39,473 bases of DNA from Desulfurellaceae bacterium (GCA_021296095.1 JAGWBB010000041.1:1-39473), one strand, 5' to 3'. Counted from the first letter of the stretch, positions 1 to 6,836 are shown. The notes: generated by a model from the sequence alone, not told the origin. Numbers and translations are program-made.

Positions 1-4
1 AGAC

Positions 5-391
5 TTAGCTACCCTCCTGCGAGCTGGAATTCGAGACGTACAGATTGCCCTCGGCGTCATAACTGGCGAAGTTGGGGATGGAGATCGGAAAGTCCCCGGC
101 GTGGTCGGCAATCAGGGAGACCGTGCCGTCTTGGGGAGACAGCCGCATGACCGCCCTGTGGCGCAGGTCGCAGTACACGAAATTGCCTTCGCGGTCGAGC
201 GTCACCCCGTTCGGAATAGCCCGGTCGGGCAGCTGGGCCACCTGCTCGACCACCCCGTCGGGACTGACTTTATACACCTGCCCGCGGCGACCACCGCCCC
301 AGACGTTGCCCTCTTTATCCACCACCACACCTTCGGCGCGCAGCACGCCGGAACCAAAAATCTCGATCGCTGCGGTAGGAATCGTTGCCAT
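5..391 (-). CDS. SMP-30/gluconolactonase-like beta-propeller protein, short form
   Basis: The 128-residue product has propeller repeats typical of SMP-30/gluconolactonase/LRE-like lactonases: GVVVDKEGNVWGGGRRGQVY near residues 22-41, GVTLDREGNFVYCD near 63-76, and YDAEGNLYVSNS near 111-122. Family members usually have about 280-300 residues, so only the first half is present before TAA at 5-7. The start is placed at ATG 389-391, which follows AGGAG with an 8-nt spacer; an upstream in-frame GTG at 412 would put that SD inside the gene. It lies 24 nt downstream of the CoA-transferase and is probably cotranscribed with it. The early stop may reflect a frameshift, a real truncation or a contig-edge error; the window ends before this can be judged. 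Family is fairly clear; substrate is unknown. Confidence 0.7.
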   Translation of the reverse strand: MATIPTAAIEIFGSGVLRAEGVVVDKEGNVWGGGRRGQVYKVSPDGVVEQVAQLPDRAIPNGVTLDREGNFVYCDLRHRAVMRLSPQDGTVSLIADHAGDFPISIPNFASYDAEGNLYVSNSSSQEGS

Positions 392-415
392 TAGTCGGTC
401 TCCTTTCTTCACGGA

Positions 416-1642
416 CTAGGTGTCCCCGGCATGCAGCACCCCGGCGTCTTCCAGGGCGGCGATCTGACTCGGGGAATAGCCGAGCTGGTCGTGCAGCACG
501 GTCGCGTTGTGCTGACCGAGCAGCGGAGCGTGCAGGTCGGGCAGCTCCGGGAACTCCGAATATTTCAGCGGAAAGCCGGGAATGGTGAGTTCTCCCAGGA
601 TGGGGTCGGGCACGGTCCGGACCATGTCGCGGGCTGTGAAATACTCGTGCTGGACGGTATCGACAATTGACATCACCGGCGCGGACGGCACCCGGTATTC
701 TTCCAGCACGTGCAGGGCTGCCGCGTCATCGGCAAAGCTCCGCAGCCAAGCTTCGATCATGGCGATCAGCGCTTTCTGGTTAGTCGCCCGGTCGGGTCCG
801 GTGGCAAAGTGCGGATCGTTGATCAGCTCGGGCTGGCCCATGGCCTTGCACAGATTCTCCCACTGACGGTCCAGCACCAGAATCACAATCCAGCCCTGGG
901 GCCCCTTGAAGGTCCCGACCGGACACACCAGCGGATGATGGGCGCCGGTGCGTTCCGGCACATAGGCACCATCGCTCAGGCTATGCACCTGGAGATTGAC
1001 CTCATGCATATGGTACAGGGCGTCAATCATGGCCAGATCAATGTGTTGTCCGACCCCCGTCTTGTCCCGGTAGTACAGGGCATAGCCGAGGGCGGCAAAG
1101 GCGTGCACCCCGCTGCTGACATCGGCCATCCCGAGCCCGACAAACTGCGGCGGTCCGCTCGGTTCTCCGGTCATGTGCATAATGCCGGAAAACGCCTGGG
1201 CGATCAGATCGTAGCCAACCCGGTGCGACAGCGGACTGTGGCGGCCAAAGGCCGAGATCGAGGCCATGATGATTTGGGGATGGATTTTCTTGAGGGCCGC
1301 GTAGTCCAAGCTCCGCTTCTCGAGAACTCCGGGCCCGTAGTTCTCCACCACGACATCGACAGTCGGAATAAGAGAGCGCAACAGGTCCAGGGATTGAGGC
1401 TTGGCAAAGTCAAGACACAGGCTGCGTTTGCCACGATTCTGCTGGACAAAATACCCGCTGCGGCCATCTTTGATGAACGGCAGGGCACGCGACGGATCGC
1501 CCGTCGGCGCCTGTTCGACCTTGATAATATGGGCGCCCATTTCGGCCATCAGTCGGGTCACCGTCGGACCGGCCAGGTACTGGGTGAAGTCGAGCACGGT
1601 GACATCGTCCAGCATACGCGGCAGTGGCGTTCTGTTTTCCAT
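416..1642 (-). CDS. CaiB/BaiF family CoA-transferase (class III)
   Basis: This 408-residue protein is full length for class III CoA-transferases, which move CoA between acyl-CoA thioesters and free acids through an aspartyl intermediate. Visible family landmarks are VLDFTQYLAGP near residues 16-26, IIKVEQ near 39-44, VENYGPGVLEKR near 99-110, and the ADVSSG block with the candidate catalytic Asp174. The C-terminal GQHNA motif is also typical. The start is ATG 1640-1642 because GGAGGT sits 5 nt upstream; a longer reading from 1723 has no such site. It precedes the SMP-30-like gene by 24 nt. The substrate cannot be inferred. It is one of three such enzymes in the window and their sequences differ, so they are not recent duplicates. 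Confidence 0.93.
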   Translation of the reverse strand: MENRTPLPRMLDDVTVLDFTQYLAGPTVTRLMAEMGAHIIKVEQAPTGDPSRALPFIKDGRSGYFVQQNRGKRSLCLDFAKPQSLDLLRSLIPTVDVVVENYGPGVLEKRSLDYAALKKIHPQIIMASISAFGRHSPLSHRVGYDLIAQAFSGIMHMTGEPSGPPQFVGLGMADVSSGVHAFAALGYALYYRDKTGVGQHIDLAMIDALYHMHEVNLQVHSLSDGAYVPERTGAHHPLVCPVGTFKGPQGWIVILVLDRQWENLCKAMGQPELINDPHFATGPDRATNQKALIAMIEAWLRSFADDAAALHVLEEYRVPSAPVMSIVDTVQHEYFTARDMVRTVPDPILGELTIPGFPLKYSEFPELPDLHAPLLGQHNATVLHDQLGYSPSQIAALEDAGVLHAGDT

Positions 1643-1791
1643 ACAAGACCTCCAGCCCTCCGCCCGTGGTCTAGCACTCATCCTCGGAAAAAGCGAGGAC
1701 CGAGACAGGCGAAGGCAGGCCACGCATCACTTGCGGCCATTCCAGCACGGGGCAACAGCCCGAACCGTTCTTGGGCCCGGGAAGAACAGAC

Positions 1792-1813
1792 GGTCGGCCT
1801 GCGCGCCGACCGC
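1792..1813 (-). terminator. possible intrinsic terminator after the acidic hypothetical gene
   Basis: A perfect 8-bp stem (CGGTCGGC / GCCGACCG) with a 6-nt loop lies 15 nt beyond the stop of the minus-strand gene at 1829. Reading on the minus strand it is followed by TCTGTTCTTCCC, a weak T-rich tract rather than a true run. A weaker 6-bp hairpin without a T tract lies at 1681-1699. Confidence 0.4.
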
Positions 1814-1828
1814 GGAGGAGAGAGATGG

Positions 1829-2689
1829 TCAGTCGCCGCTGTGGGCCGAGGGAACCGGAACGTCGTAGCTCCAGGTCAGGGTCAGCACCGTCTCGCCCCA
1901 GGGCAGTAAGGCAACGTCCGATTCCGGAGCGGTATCGTCGGGCAGGTCCGGATGCCGGCGACGCGCCTCGGTCGTGGCCAGAGCGATCAGTTCGTCAGAG
2001 CTTGGCGCCGCGTCGCCGTTGGCCGGCAATTCCAACTCGGACACCCGCAGGGTCACGCTTGTCTTGACCTGCATGGAAGCCGAGCTGCGAGACGGAGGGT
2101 TCAACAGGACCTCGGGTTCGACCGGAATCTCTTCCGGCGGAGCATCGACCGGGATTTCTTCCAGCCCAAGGTCGTCGGCCGGGGCGGCCAGCGGCGGACG
2201 GTCCTGGTCAGCGTCGCTGGCCGCAGGAGAGTCTTGAGGCTCCGTCGGGCTGACGGCCGGGGGCTCAGCCCGTGACTCACTACCCCGCCCGCGGGTCCCG
2301 CGCCGGCGTCCGCTCCGCCGCGCCCGGGGCGCGTCGTCGGCCTCCTGCTCCTCGTCTTCAGCCGCCGGCTGCGAGCGCTGCACCCGCTGCTCGCCCGACA
2401 CAAGCCCGTGAGAGAAATACTGGAGATCGTCGGTCGATACGGCGTCGAGCACCTCATCAACCAACTCGGCCGCCTTTTCCTCGGTGTAGGCTTCGACATC
2501 AAAGTCGGCAAAGACGGTAAAATAGGCCGGGCCGCCGGCCAGTCCGGCCGTACCGGGAACCGTCTCATGTTCACAATAGCGGAGCCGTCTGTGGGAGACA
2601 GACGTCAGAAGGCTAGCCGCAGCCTGGTCCGTTTCTTCCAAGGACGACCCACGACCTTCGAAAAGCGTAAAAGCATGAAAGTATGGCAT
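1829..2689 (-). CDS. acidic two-domain hypothetical protein with disordered linker
   Basis: No known family was recognised in this 286-residue product. Residues 1-105 look folded (a hydrophobic YFTVFADFDV stretch near 56-65, then a helical acidic segment). Residues about 106-135 are charged with an RRSGRRRGTRGRG patch. Residues 136-200 are rich in Pro, Glu, Asp and Ala and probably disordered. A final folded domain of about 85 residues begins near MQVKTSVTLRVSELELP and contains WGETVLTLTWSYDVPVP. There is no signal peptide or membrane segment. The start is the only upstream ATG in frame (2687-2689); no good SD is visible, so the start is less certain than for its neighbours. It stands alone, divergent from the structured RNA region. 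Confidence 0.65.
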   Translation of the reverse strand: MPYFHAFTLFEGRGSSLEETDQAAASLLTSVSHRRLRYCEHETVPGTAGLAGGPAYFTVFADFDVEAYTEEKAAELVDEVLDAVSTDDLQYFSHGLVSGEQRVQRSQPAAEDEEQEADDAPRARRSGRRRGTRGRGSESRAEPPAVSPTEPQDSPAASDADQDRPPLAAPADDLGLEEIPVDAPPEEIPVEPEVLLNPPSRSSASMQVKTSVTLRVSELELPANGDAAPSSDELIALATTEARRRHPDLPDDTAPESDVALLPWGETVLTLTWSYDVPVPSAHSGD

Positions 2690-2730
2690 AGATCAAGGCC
2701 AACAGTATAACGCAGACCGGTTTTGCGCAA

Positions 2731-2763
2731 GGGTGAGTCGCCTGCCGCTCGGCCGACTCACCC
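2731..2763. repeat. 10-bp inverted repeat in the divergent gap
   Basis: GGGTGAGTCG at 2731-2740 pairs perfectly with CGACTCACCC at 2754-2763 across a 13-nt loop. It lies upstream of the proposed RNA promoter and about 40 nt upstream of the minus-strand gene start at 2689. It could be an operator or a 5' UTR hairpin for that gene. There is no adjoining T tract on either strand. Confidence 0.5.
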
Positions 2764-2792
2764 TAGACCTGACGGGGGTTTCGGCGTATAGT
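2764..2792 (+). promoter_or_regulatory. candidate sigma70 promoter for the structured RNA
   Basis: TAGACC at 2764-2769 and TATAGT at 2787-2792 are separated by exactly 17 nt. Each hexamer has 4-5 matches to the consensus. Transcription would begin near 2799, giving an RNA of about 330 nt that ends at the T tract near 3131. Confidence 0.45.
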
Positions 2793-2937
2793 GGCGACCA
2801 GAGCTATTCGGTCAGGTAGACACAGGCCTTGACGCTTCGTCTCTTGCACTGCGGCAGGACGAGGTGGACCGAGCCTCGGGCCGGTATTGGCGATCGGTTC
2901 CTGGTACAGCGGTTTCTGGCCCCGCAGCGGGTGCGCC

Positions 2938-2954
2938 AAGAAAGGAGGTGGTCC
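2938..2954 (+). promoter_or_regulatory. extended Shine-Dalgarno, near-perfect anti-SD complement
   Basis: AAGAAAGGAGGTGGTCC is complementary to the standard 3' end of bacterial 16S rRNA over 17 positions, with a single G-U wobble. Ordinary genes here pair over 4-7 positions. The ATG of the small ORF begins 10 nt after GGAGG. Confidence 0.85.
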
Positions 2955-2958
2955 AAAG

Positions 2959-3000
2959 ATGTGTAGTACTACGGTGATCTGTGAGGTGGTGGCCTCCTAG
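2959..3000 (+). CDS. 13-residue peptide MCSTTVICEVVAS
   Basis: ATG at 2959 follows the extended SD and runs 13 codons to TAG at 2998-3000. The peptide has cysteines at positions 2 and 8 and is otherwise hydrophobic with one Glu. It is too short for standard gene finders. I have an unverified recollection of similar elements, with the same long SD and a Cys2/Cys8 peptide of about 13 residues, in alphaproteobacterial genomes. If correct, this is a conserved small ORF or leader. No single amino acid is repeated enough to suggest classic amino-acid attenuation. Translation is inferred from the SD only. Confidence 0.55.
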   Translation: MCSTTVICEVVAS

Positions 3001-3060
3001 GCCGACGACCCAATACTGATGTGGGGTAGTCGCTTGGGAGGACCCAGGCACTACCGGAAT

Positions 3061-3131
3061 CCCGACAGCCCGCGTCTCATCACCCGCGGGACAATCCCAT
3101 CTGGGATTGTAGCACTGTCGGGTTTTCTTTT
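3061..3131 (+). terminator. branched (three-helix) intrinsic terminator
   Basis: CCCGACAG (3061-3068) pairs with CTGTCGGG (3115-3122), followed by TTTTCTTTT. Inside this 8-bp closing stem are two directly adjoining hairpins: CCCGCG/CGCGGG (3069-3090) and ACAATCCC/GGGATTGT (3091-3110). The result is a compact three-way junction, unusual for a simple terminator. It ends 26 nt before the ATG at 3158, so read-through would control that gene. Confidence 0.8.
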
Positions 3132-3157
3132 GCCCAAAATGCCCGGCGAGGGGGGAC

Positions 3158-3775
3158 ATGACAGATTCCAGGGCGGGAAACGCGACGATTACCCAAGCCG
3201 TGACCGATCTCAGCCGCCAGATTTTCGACCTGGCAACCGAGACCTGGCAGCAGTTGAAGGATCGCGATGCGGTGAGCCAGGAATTGCTGAAGGATCCGTT
3301 CAGTCAGGAGGCCAAGGAACACACCGCCACGGCCGAACTGCTGCTGCTGCTGCTGCACGTCAGCGACCGGGTGGCGGCGACCACCTTTCACAAAGCGTTG
3401 CCGGCTGAGCACGTCGAGACCGTGCGCACGACGTTTATCTCAGCCGTGGCCGGGGTAGCCATTCCGGCCTTCATCCAGCGCGCCTGTGCCGAACAAGACG
3501 CGGCCGAACAGGCCGAAACCCAGGCCGACCTCGTCCACCTGTACAATACTCGGGCGATGCAGTACGGGCTGTTTGACCTCAACGGCCAGGCTGTCGCCGA
3601 ATCTGGGGCCTTGCTCAAGCTGGGTGCCATCCGGGTTGCAGAGGCCATCGAGTGTCCAGACAGCCAGGCGGTCATCAGCCAAGCCCTGGACGCGATCGGG
3701 CTGAGCCTCCAGGCACTCACCCACGACGTGCCACTGCAACAAACGATTGCCCGGCTTCTGACCGAGGCCCGCTGA
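3158..3775 (+). CDS. all-helical hypothetical protein
   Basis: This 205-residue product was not recognised. It looks almost entirely alpha-helical, with a Leu-rich stretch LLLLLLHVSDRV near residues 61-72 that is amphipathic rather than membrane-spanning. No signal peptide, transmembrane segment or metal motif is evident. The ATG at 3158 follows GAGGGGGG only 2 nt away, an unusually close SD. The gene begins just after the branched terminator, so its expression may depend on read-through. It meets the minus-strand gene at 3780 tail to tail with 4 nt between stops. Confidence 0.65.
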   Translation: MTDSRAGNATITQAVTDLSRQIFDLATETWQQLKDRDAVSQELLKDPFSQEAKEHTATAELLLLLLHVSDRVAATTFHKALPAEHVETVRTTFISAVAGVAIPAFIQRACAEQDAAEQAETQADLVHLYNTRAMQYGLFDLNGQAVAESGALLKLGAIRVAEAIECPDSQAVISQALDAIGLSLQALTHDVPLQQTIARLLTEAR

Positions 3776-3779
3776 GGTC

Positions 3780-4154
3780 TCAGTCCCGGCCTTGCTGGCG
3801 CTCGACCAGCAGCCAGTGAGCCTGTCCGATACCGCGCAGGCTGCGGTACTCCTCATCCGAGAAGCTCAGGCCTGTTCGCCTGCGGACAACGTCAAGCGCC
3901 CGGGTTAGGCTCGCCTCACAAAACTCGAGCAGCAGGGGCAGAGCCGCATTCAGATCCTGGGGCGAGGCTTCGAGCAGGGCGTCGCGCGCCGCCCCCATGA
4001 GGTGTTCCAACTCCGACTCCGGCCGCTCCATCAAACCGGGGTCCGATGCGGTTTCGGACGGAGTAAAAAAGGCAAAGTGGAGTTGCCTGTCCGCCGTCGG
4101 CCCGGGGCCGGAGGACGCTTTTTTCTGACTGTGCTGGGGAGGCTTCACTTTCAC
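3780..4154 (-). CDS. small hypothetical protein coupled to holA
   Basis: The 124-residue product is hydrophilic at its N-terminus (KPPQHSQKKASSGPGP) and helical from about residue 40 (ESELEHLMGAARDALLE, then ALPLLLEFCEASLTRALDVV). No family was recognised. The GTG start at 4152-4154 overlaps the holA TGA (4151-4153) as GTGA, implying translational coupling. It ends 4 nt from the convergent gene at 3775. It occupies a position where rpsT is often found after holA, but the sequence is not ribosomal protein S20. Confidence 0.6.
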   Translation of the reverse strand: MKVKPPQHSQKKASSGPGPTADRQLHFAFFTPSETASDPGLMERPESELEHLMGAARDALLEASPQDLNAALPLLLEFCEASLTRALDVVRRRTGLSFSDEEYRSLRGIGQAHWLLVERQQGRD

Positions 4155-5158
4155 CGTGGCCGCGCGCAGATGTCTAAAACAAGGGCGTCAAACAGGACCC
4201 CGACCGGGGTTCGAGCCGACTTGAGCCGCCGGTCGAGCGCGGCCGCCCGGTGCACAACCCGGCGCAGGTCCGGCACAGAGTAGAGGCGGCTCTGATTCGA
4301 CAGCCTGCGCAGGCGCTGTCCGCGCAGGCCGAGCGCCCGCTCCATATGGGTCTCCGGCAGCCCCTGAGCCTGGGCGTCGTGCAGCTGCCACAGGCGACGA
4401 AAATGCCCCACCAGGGTGTGCAGGACCGGCAGGGCGCGCCGCTCGTCGCTCAAGACTTGGCGCAGCAGCCCTAGGGCCTTTTTTTGATCGCGCCGCCCCA
4501 GGGCATCCGCCAATTCAAACGCCTCGTGCTGGTGAATGTTGCCGGTGCAGCTCTCCACCGCCCGGGCGTCAATATCGGTGTCGGGAAAGACAAAGGTCGC
4601 TACCTTATCCAGTTCGGTGGACAGCGCCAGGAGATCCGGACCGATCAGTTCGGACAGCAGCTGCGCGGCCTCATCGCTCAGCCGCAGCTTCCGTTCGCGG
4701 GCAAGGCGCTGCGCCCAGACTGGGATCTGATTGGCAAAGGGCCGCCGAAATTCGGCGGCGAAGCCCGTTTTTGCACACCGCGAAAAAAATTTCCGGTTCA
4801 ACTCCAGCCGACCATGGGCGCACACGACCAGGGGTTGACCGGCATCCCGGAATTCGGCCTCTTTGCCCAGCCGCTCACGCTCCTCGTCTCTGAGTTGCTC
4901 GGCGCTACGCAGGATCACCAGGGTCTGGGGAGCAAACAGGGAGGGCACCCCCCAGGCGTCCAGCACCGCCTCGACCGGGTCTTGCCCGGCATAGAAGGTC
5001 TGGACCAGCGTATCCCGGGGCAGACGGCCACGGACCTGATCGACCGCCCGGTCGATCAGGTAGGCCTCATCACCATGAAACAGATACAGGGCGGCAATCG
5101 GCTCCTTGCTCAGGCGGGAGAGCACGTCTTCCGGGCGGGAGAAACGCGGGGCTGCCAT
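4151..5158 (-). CDS. holA: DNA polymerase III delta subunit
   Basis: HolA is the clamp-loader subunit that opens the beta sliding clamp during replication. The 335-residue product has the expected length. It shows the N-terminal LYLFHGDEAYLIDRAVDQVR block (an inactive AAA+ fold, no Walker A), the SLFAPQTLVILRSAE strand-helix, LSELIGPDLLALSTELDKVATF in the second domain, and the C-terminal collar helices with HFRRLWQLHDAQ and ARTPVGVLFDALVLDIC. ATG 5156-5158 (MAAPRFSRPEDV) is preferred over TTG at 5194, although neither has a good SD. It lies 57 nt after the cyclo-ligase gene and overlaps the next ORF by 4 nt. Confidence 0.9.
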   Translation of the reverse strand: MAAPRFSRPEDVLSRLSKEPIAALYLFHGDEAYLIDRAVDQVRGRLPRDTLVQTFYAGQDPVEAVLDAWGVPSLFAPQTLVILRSAEQLRDEERERLGKEAEFRDAGQPLVVCAHGRLELNRKFFSRCAKTGFAAEFRRPFANQIPVWAQRLARERKLRLSDEAAQLLSELIGPDLLALSTELDKVATFVFPDTDIDARAVESCTGNIHQHEAFELADALGRRDQKKALGLLRQVLSDERRALPVLHTLVGHFRRLWQLHDAQAQGLPETHMERALGLRGQRLRRLSNQSRLYSVPDLRRVVHRAAALDRRLKSARTPVGVLFDALVLDICARPR

Positions 5159-5215
5159 GCGGACATTCGTAGCCGGCGGTGGCGCACAAGACAAGGGCGG
5201 GAAGACACCTCCGCC

Positions 5216-5830
5216 TCAGCCATGCGGCGCGCGCTCGGCCCGGCAGTCGATCAGACGGCTCTCGGTGACAACCCAATCGACCCCTTCATCGTGCGGGCCG
5301 CCGGGAATGCGGTCCACAACCTGACAGTCATAGACCACGCCGACCCGTAGCGCACCGACCAGCACCCGGCCAAAGGCCCGGTCATAATAGCCTTTACCGC
5401 GGCCCAGGCGACGGCCCTCGGCGTCAAAGCCCAGGCCAGGGGTCAGGACAAGGGTGTGGCCGCCCTGACCGGGCGCCAAACGCTCATTGCCCGGGGGAAC
5501 AGGAATCCCGAACAGACCGGCAACGAGCCGGTCGTGTGGATAACGCCGAACAAACTCCAGACGGGTCCGGTCGAGGCTGACGCGCGGATAGTACACGGCT
5601 TTGGACTGGGCGGCGGCCCACACGGCTTCGGTCTGAACCTCCTTGTCGTCCGCCGCGTACAGGACGAGCCTTACGGCAGCCTCAAACGGTGCAAAGGTCT
5701 GGAGCCGGTCACAAATCCGCCGGCTCTTTTCGTCCACCTGTTGGGGGCTGAGTGCGCGTCTGCGCTGACGGAGCAGACGACGGAGCCGTTTCTTGGCGTC
5801 GACCAGAGCGGGAGGGTCAGCGCCGGCCAG
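5216..5830 (-). CDS. 5-formyltetrahydrofolate cyclo-ligase, apparent CTG start
   Basis: This enzyme makes 5,10-methenyl-THF from 5-formyl-THF with ATP. Signature features include LVAGLFGIPVPP, LVLTPGLGFDAEGRRLGRGKGYYDRAF (substrate and ATP sites) and VGVVYDCQVV. The first standard start in frame is GTG at 5737. Starting there removes the N-terminal KKRLRRLL...RRRALSPQQV segment (5708-5794), which matches the family's conserved beginning with its ATP-binding Lys/Arg. Upstream to the in-frame stop there is no ATG, GTG or TTG. CTG at 5828-5830 sits 8 nt after AGGAG and gives 204 residues, normal for the family, overlapping the MaoC gene by 14 nt. A sequencing error is an alternative explanation. 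Function is confident, the start less so. Confidence 0.85.
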   Translation of the reverse strand: MAGADPPALVDAKKRLRRLLRQRRRALSPQQVDEKSRRICDRLQTFAPFEAAVRLVLYAADDKEVQTEAVWAAAQSKAVYYPRVSLDRTRLEFVRRYPHDRLVAGLFGIPVPPGNERLAPGQGGHTLVLTPGLGFDAEGRRLGRGKGYYDRAFGRVLVGALRVGVVYDCQVVDRIPGGPHDEGVDWVVTESRLIDCRAERAPHG

Positions 5831-6278
5831 CGTCCTCGCTCCTCTCCGGCAGGGTAAAGCTTGCCTCTCCGCTCAGAATCCGCTCACCGGTCTGATTTTC
5901 CTGCCAGATCTGGCAATCGACCCGAGGCTCGCCAGTGTCGCTCCGGTAGGTCCGCGTTATGGTGCCCCGGCAGGTCAGCATATCATCGGGAAAGGCGTTG
6001 CCGGCAAAGCGCACCTTGGTCCGCCGGAGATCCCACGGCTTGTGCAACCAGTCGGTCACAAAGCGGTACAAAAAGGTCTCGTTCAGCGGCCCCTGCTGGA
6101 CCACATCGGGCAAGTCCCGCTCCCGGGCATACACCCGGTCGAGGTGGAGCGGGTTGGTGTCGCGCAGAATGAACGCGATCGGAATATAGGCGTAGCGGTC
6201 CATCGGCCCATAGGTCACGCTCGGGATGTCCATGCCCTCAGCCACGTCTTCAAAATACACCTTTGGCCGCCCGTCCAT
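5817..6278 (-). CDS. MaoC-like hot-dog dehydratase
   Basis: This 153-residue single hot-dog protein belongs to the MaoC-like (R)-specific enoyl-CoA hydratase group. It has YAYIPIAFILRDTNPLHLDRVYAR near residues 30-53, where the Asp of RDTNPLHLD corresponds to the catalytic D-x(4)-H region of hydratase 2. The ATG at 6276-6278 follows GAGGAG by 6 nt. It lies 10 nt downstream of a FAS1-like dehydratase half, so the two probably form a heteromeric hydratase of the two-subunit kind known in acyl-CoA and steroid side-chain degradation. The substrate is unknown. Confidence 0.85.
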   Translation of the reverse strand: MDGRPKVYFEDVAEGMDIPSVTYGPMDRYAYIPIAFILRDTNPLHLDRVYARERDLPDVVQQGPLNETFLYRFVTDWLHKPWDLRRTKVRFAGNAFPDDMLTCRGTITRTYRSDTGEPRVDCQIWQENQTGERILSGEASFTLPERSEDAGRR

Positions 6279-6288
6279 GCCCGGCTCC

Positions 6289-6747
6289 TCACTTGAAGAC
6301 CAGATACGACTGGGCGCCGCTGAAGGCCGTGGCGCCGGATTCGTCCCGAGCGGCAAACGACACCCATATCACGTCAAAGGCGCGTTTGCCCTGTTTCTCA
6401 TACACGTCGGACACCCGACCCTGGACGGTCAAAGTCTCACCCACGTACAGCGGTCGCTGGTACTCCAGTTCCTGCTCACCGAACATGGCGGTGTCTTTCT
6501 TGTAGTCCATGAAAAAGTCTTTTTGCCAGTCGAATGAGCGCAGCATGCTGATAACGGCCACATACGGCCCGAAAGACGGCGGAATCACCCAGCCGCCGTA
6601 GCCGGCCGCCCGCGACTCGGCCTCGCTGTGGAAGGCCTGATCGTCCTCACCGGCCACCGGCAGGTAGTCCCGGATATCTTCCTCACGGATGGTGTATGTG
6701 ACCGGCTCGAAGACCTTGCCGATCAGTGTCTTGCGGTCGGGCGCCAT
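6289..6747 (-). CDS. FAS1-like / MaoC N-terminal type dehydratase subunit
   Basis: The 152-residue product resembles the non-catalytic N-terminal half of MaoC hydratases: a start like LIGKVFEPVTYTIREEDIRDY, then VIPPSFGPYVAV and GEQELEYQRPLYVGETLTVQGRV, which is the hot-dog strand region. It lacks the D-x(4)-H pair seen in its neighbour. ATG 6745-6747 is chosen because homologous similarity begins there and AGAGAGG lies 11 nt upstream; a longer reading from 6867 adds unrelated sequence. It is cotranscribed with the MaoC gene, with a 10-nt gap. Confidence 0.82.
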   Translation of the reverse strand: MAPDRKTLIGKVFEPVTYTIREEDIRDYLPVAGEDDQAFHSEAESRAAGYGGWVIPPSFGPYVAVISMLRSFDWQKDFFMDYKKDTAMFGEQELEYQRPLYVGETLTVQGRVSDVYEKQGKRAFDVIWVSFAARDESGATAFSGAQSYLVFK

Positions 6748-6796
6748 AGGCGTATGCCTCTCTTCCACATCAAGGAAACAGCGGCCCGTGGAGAAC

Positions 6797-6836
6797 GGCT
6801 GAGCCGCGCCATTCTCGAACGACTGTCGGCTCAGCC
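6797..6836 (-). terminator. 10-bp perfect hairpin between NTF2-like and dehydratase genes
   Basis: GGCTGAGCCG (6797-6806) pairs perfectly with CGGCTCAGCC (6827-6836) across a 20-nt loop. It lies 48 nt beyond the NTF2-like stop on the minus strand. A clear T tract is missing (TTCTCC follows). It may be a factor-assisted terminator or a transcript-stabilising hairpin. Confidence 0.4.

Larger units (their letters stand above)
2796..3131 (+). ncRNA. candidate structured RNA with internal small ORF and branched terminator
   Basis: This interval has no long coding frame of its own but many complementary segments. CTTCGTC near 2834 can pair with GACGAGG near 2858. GGACCGA near 2866 can pair with TCGGTTCC near 2894. 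GCGG pairs with CCGC before the small ORF. GGTAGT near 3025 pairs with ACTACC near 3050 around an inner CTTGGG/CCCAGG hairpin. A three-helix terminator closes it at 3061-3131. Inside lies a 13-codon ORF (2959-3000) behind a 17-nt anti-SD complement. AGGAGG at 2943-2948 is also complementary to CCTCCT at 2993-2998, so the SD could be masked by the end of its own ORF. The known RNAs I checked by eye (tmRNA, RNase P, SRP, 6S) do not match. It may be a stand-alone dual-function RNA or a leader controlling the gene at 3158. Confidence 0.55.

Noticed and set aside
710-1909. 399-codon plus-strand ORF opposite the CoA-transferase
   Set aside because: Shadow of the clear CoA-transferase on the minus strand, with no recognisable domain.
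2796-3131. Identity as tmRNA, 6S, RNase P or SRP RNA
   Set aside because: No tRNA-like ends or Ala-type tag, no central-bubble symmetry, and none of the conserved P4 or SRP tetraloop sequences could be found by eye.
2812-3159. 115-codon minus-strand ORF across the structured RNA
   Set aside because: No SD and no domain; it runs through paired segments and the terminator, which explains its odd composition.
3340-3356. CTG trinucleotide run (Leu repeat)
   Set aside because: Only about five repeated codons within a coding helix; ordinary for leucine-rich coding in GC-rich DNA.
4201-4225. GGTTCGAGCC resembling a tRNA T-loop
   Set aside because: It lies inside holA and no acceptor or anticodon stems surround it.
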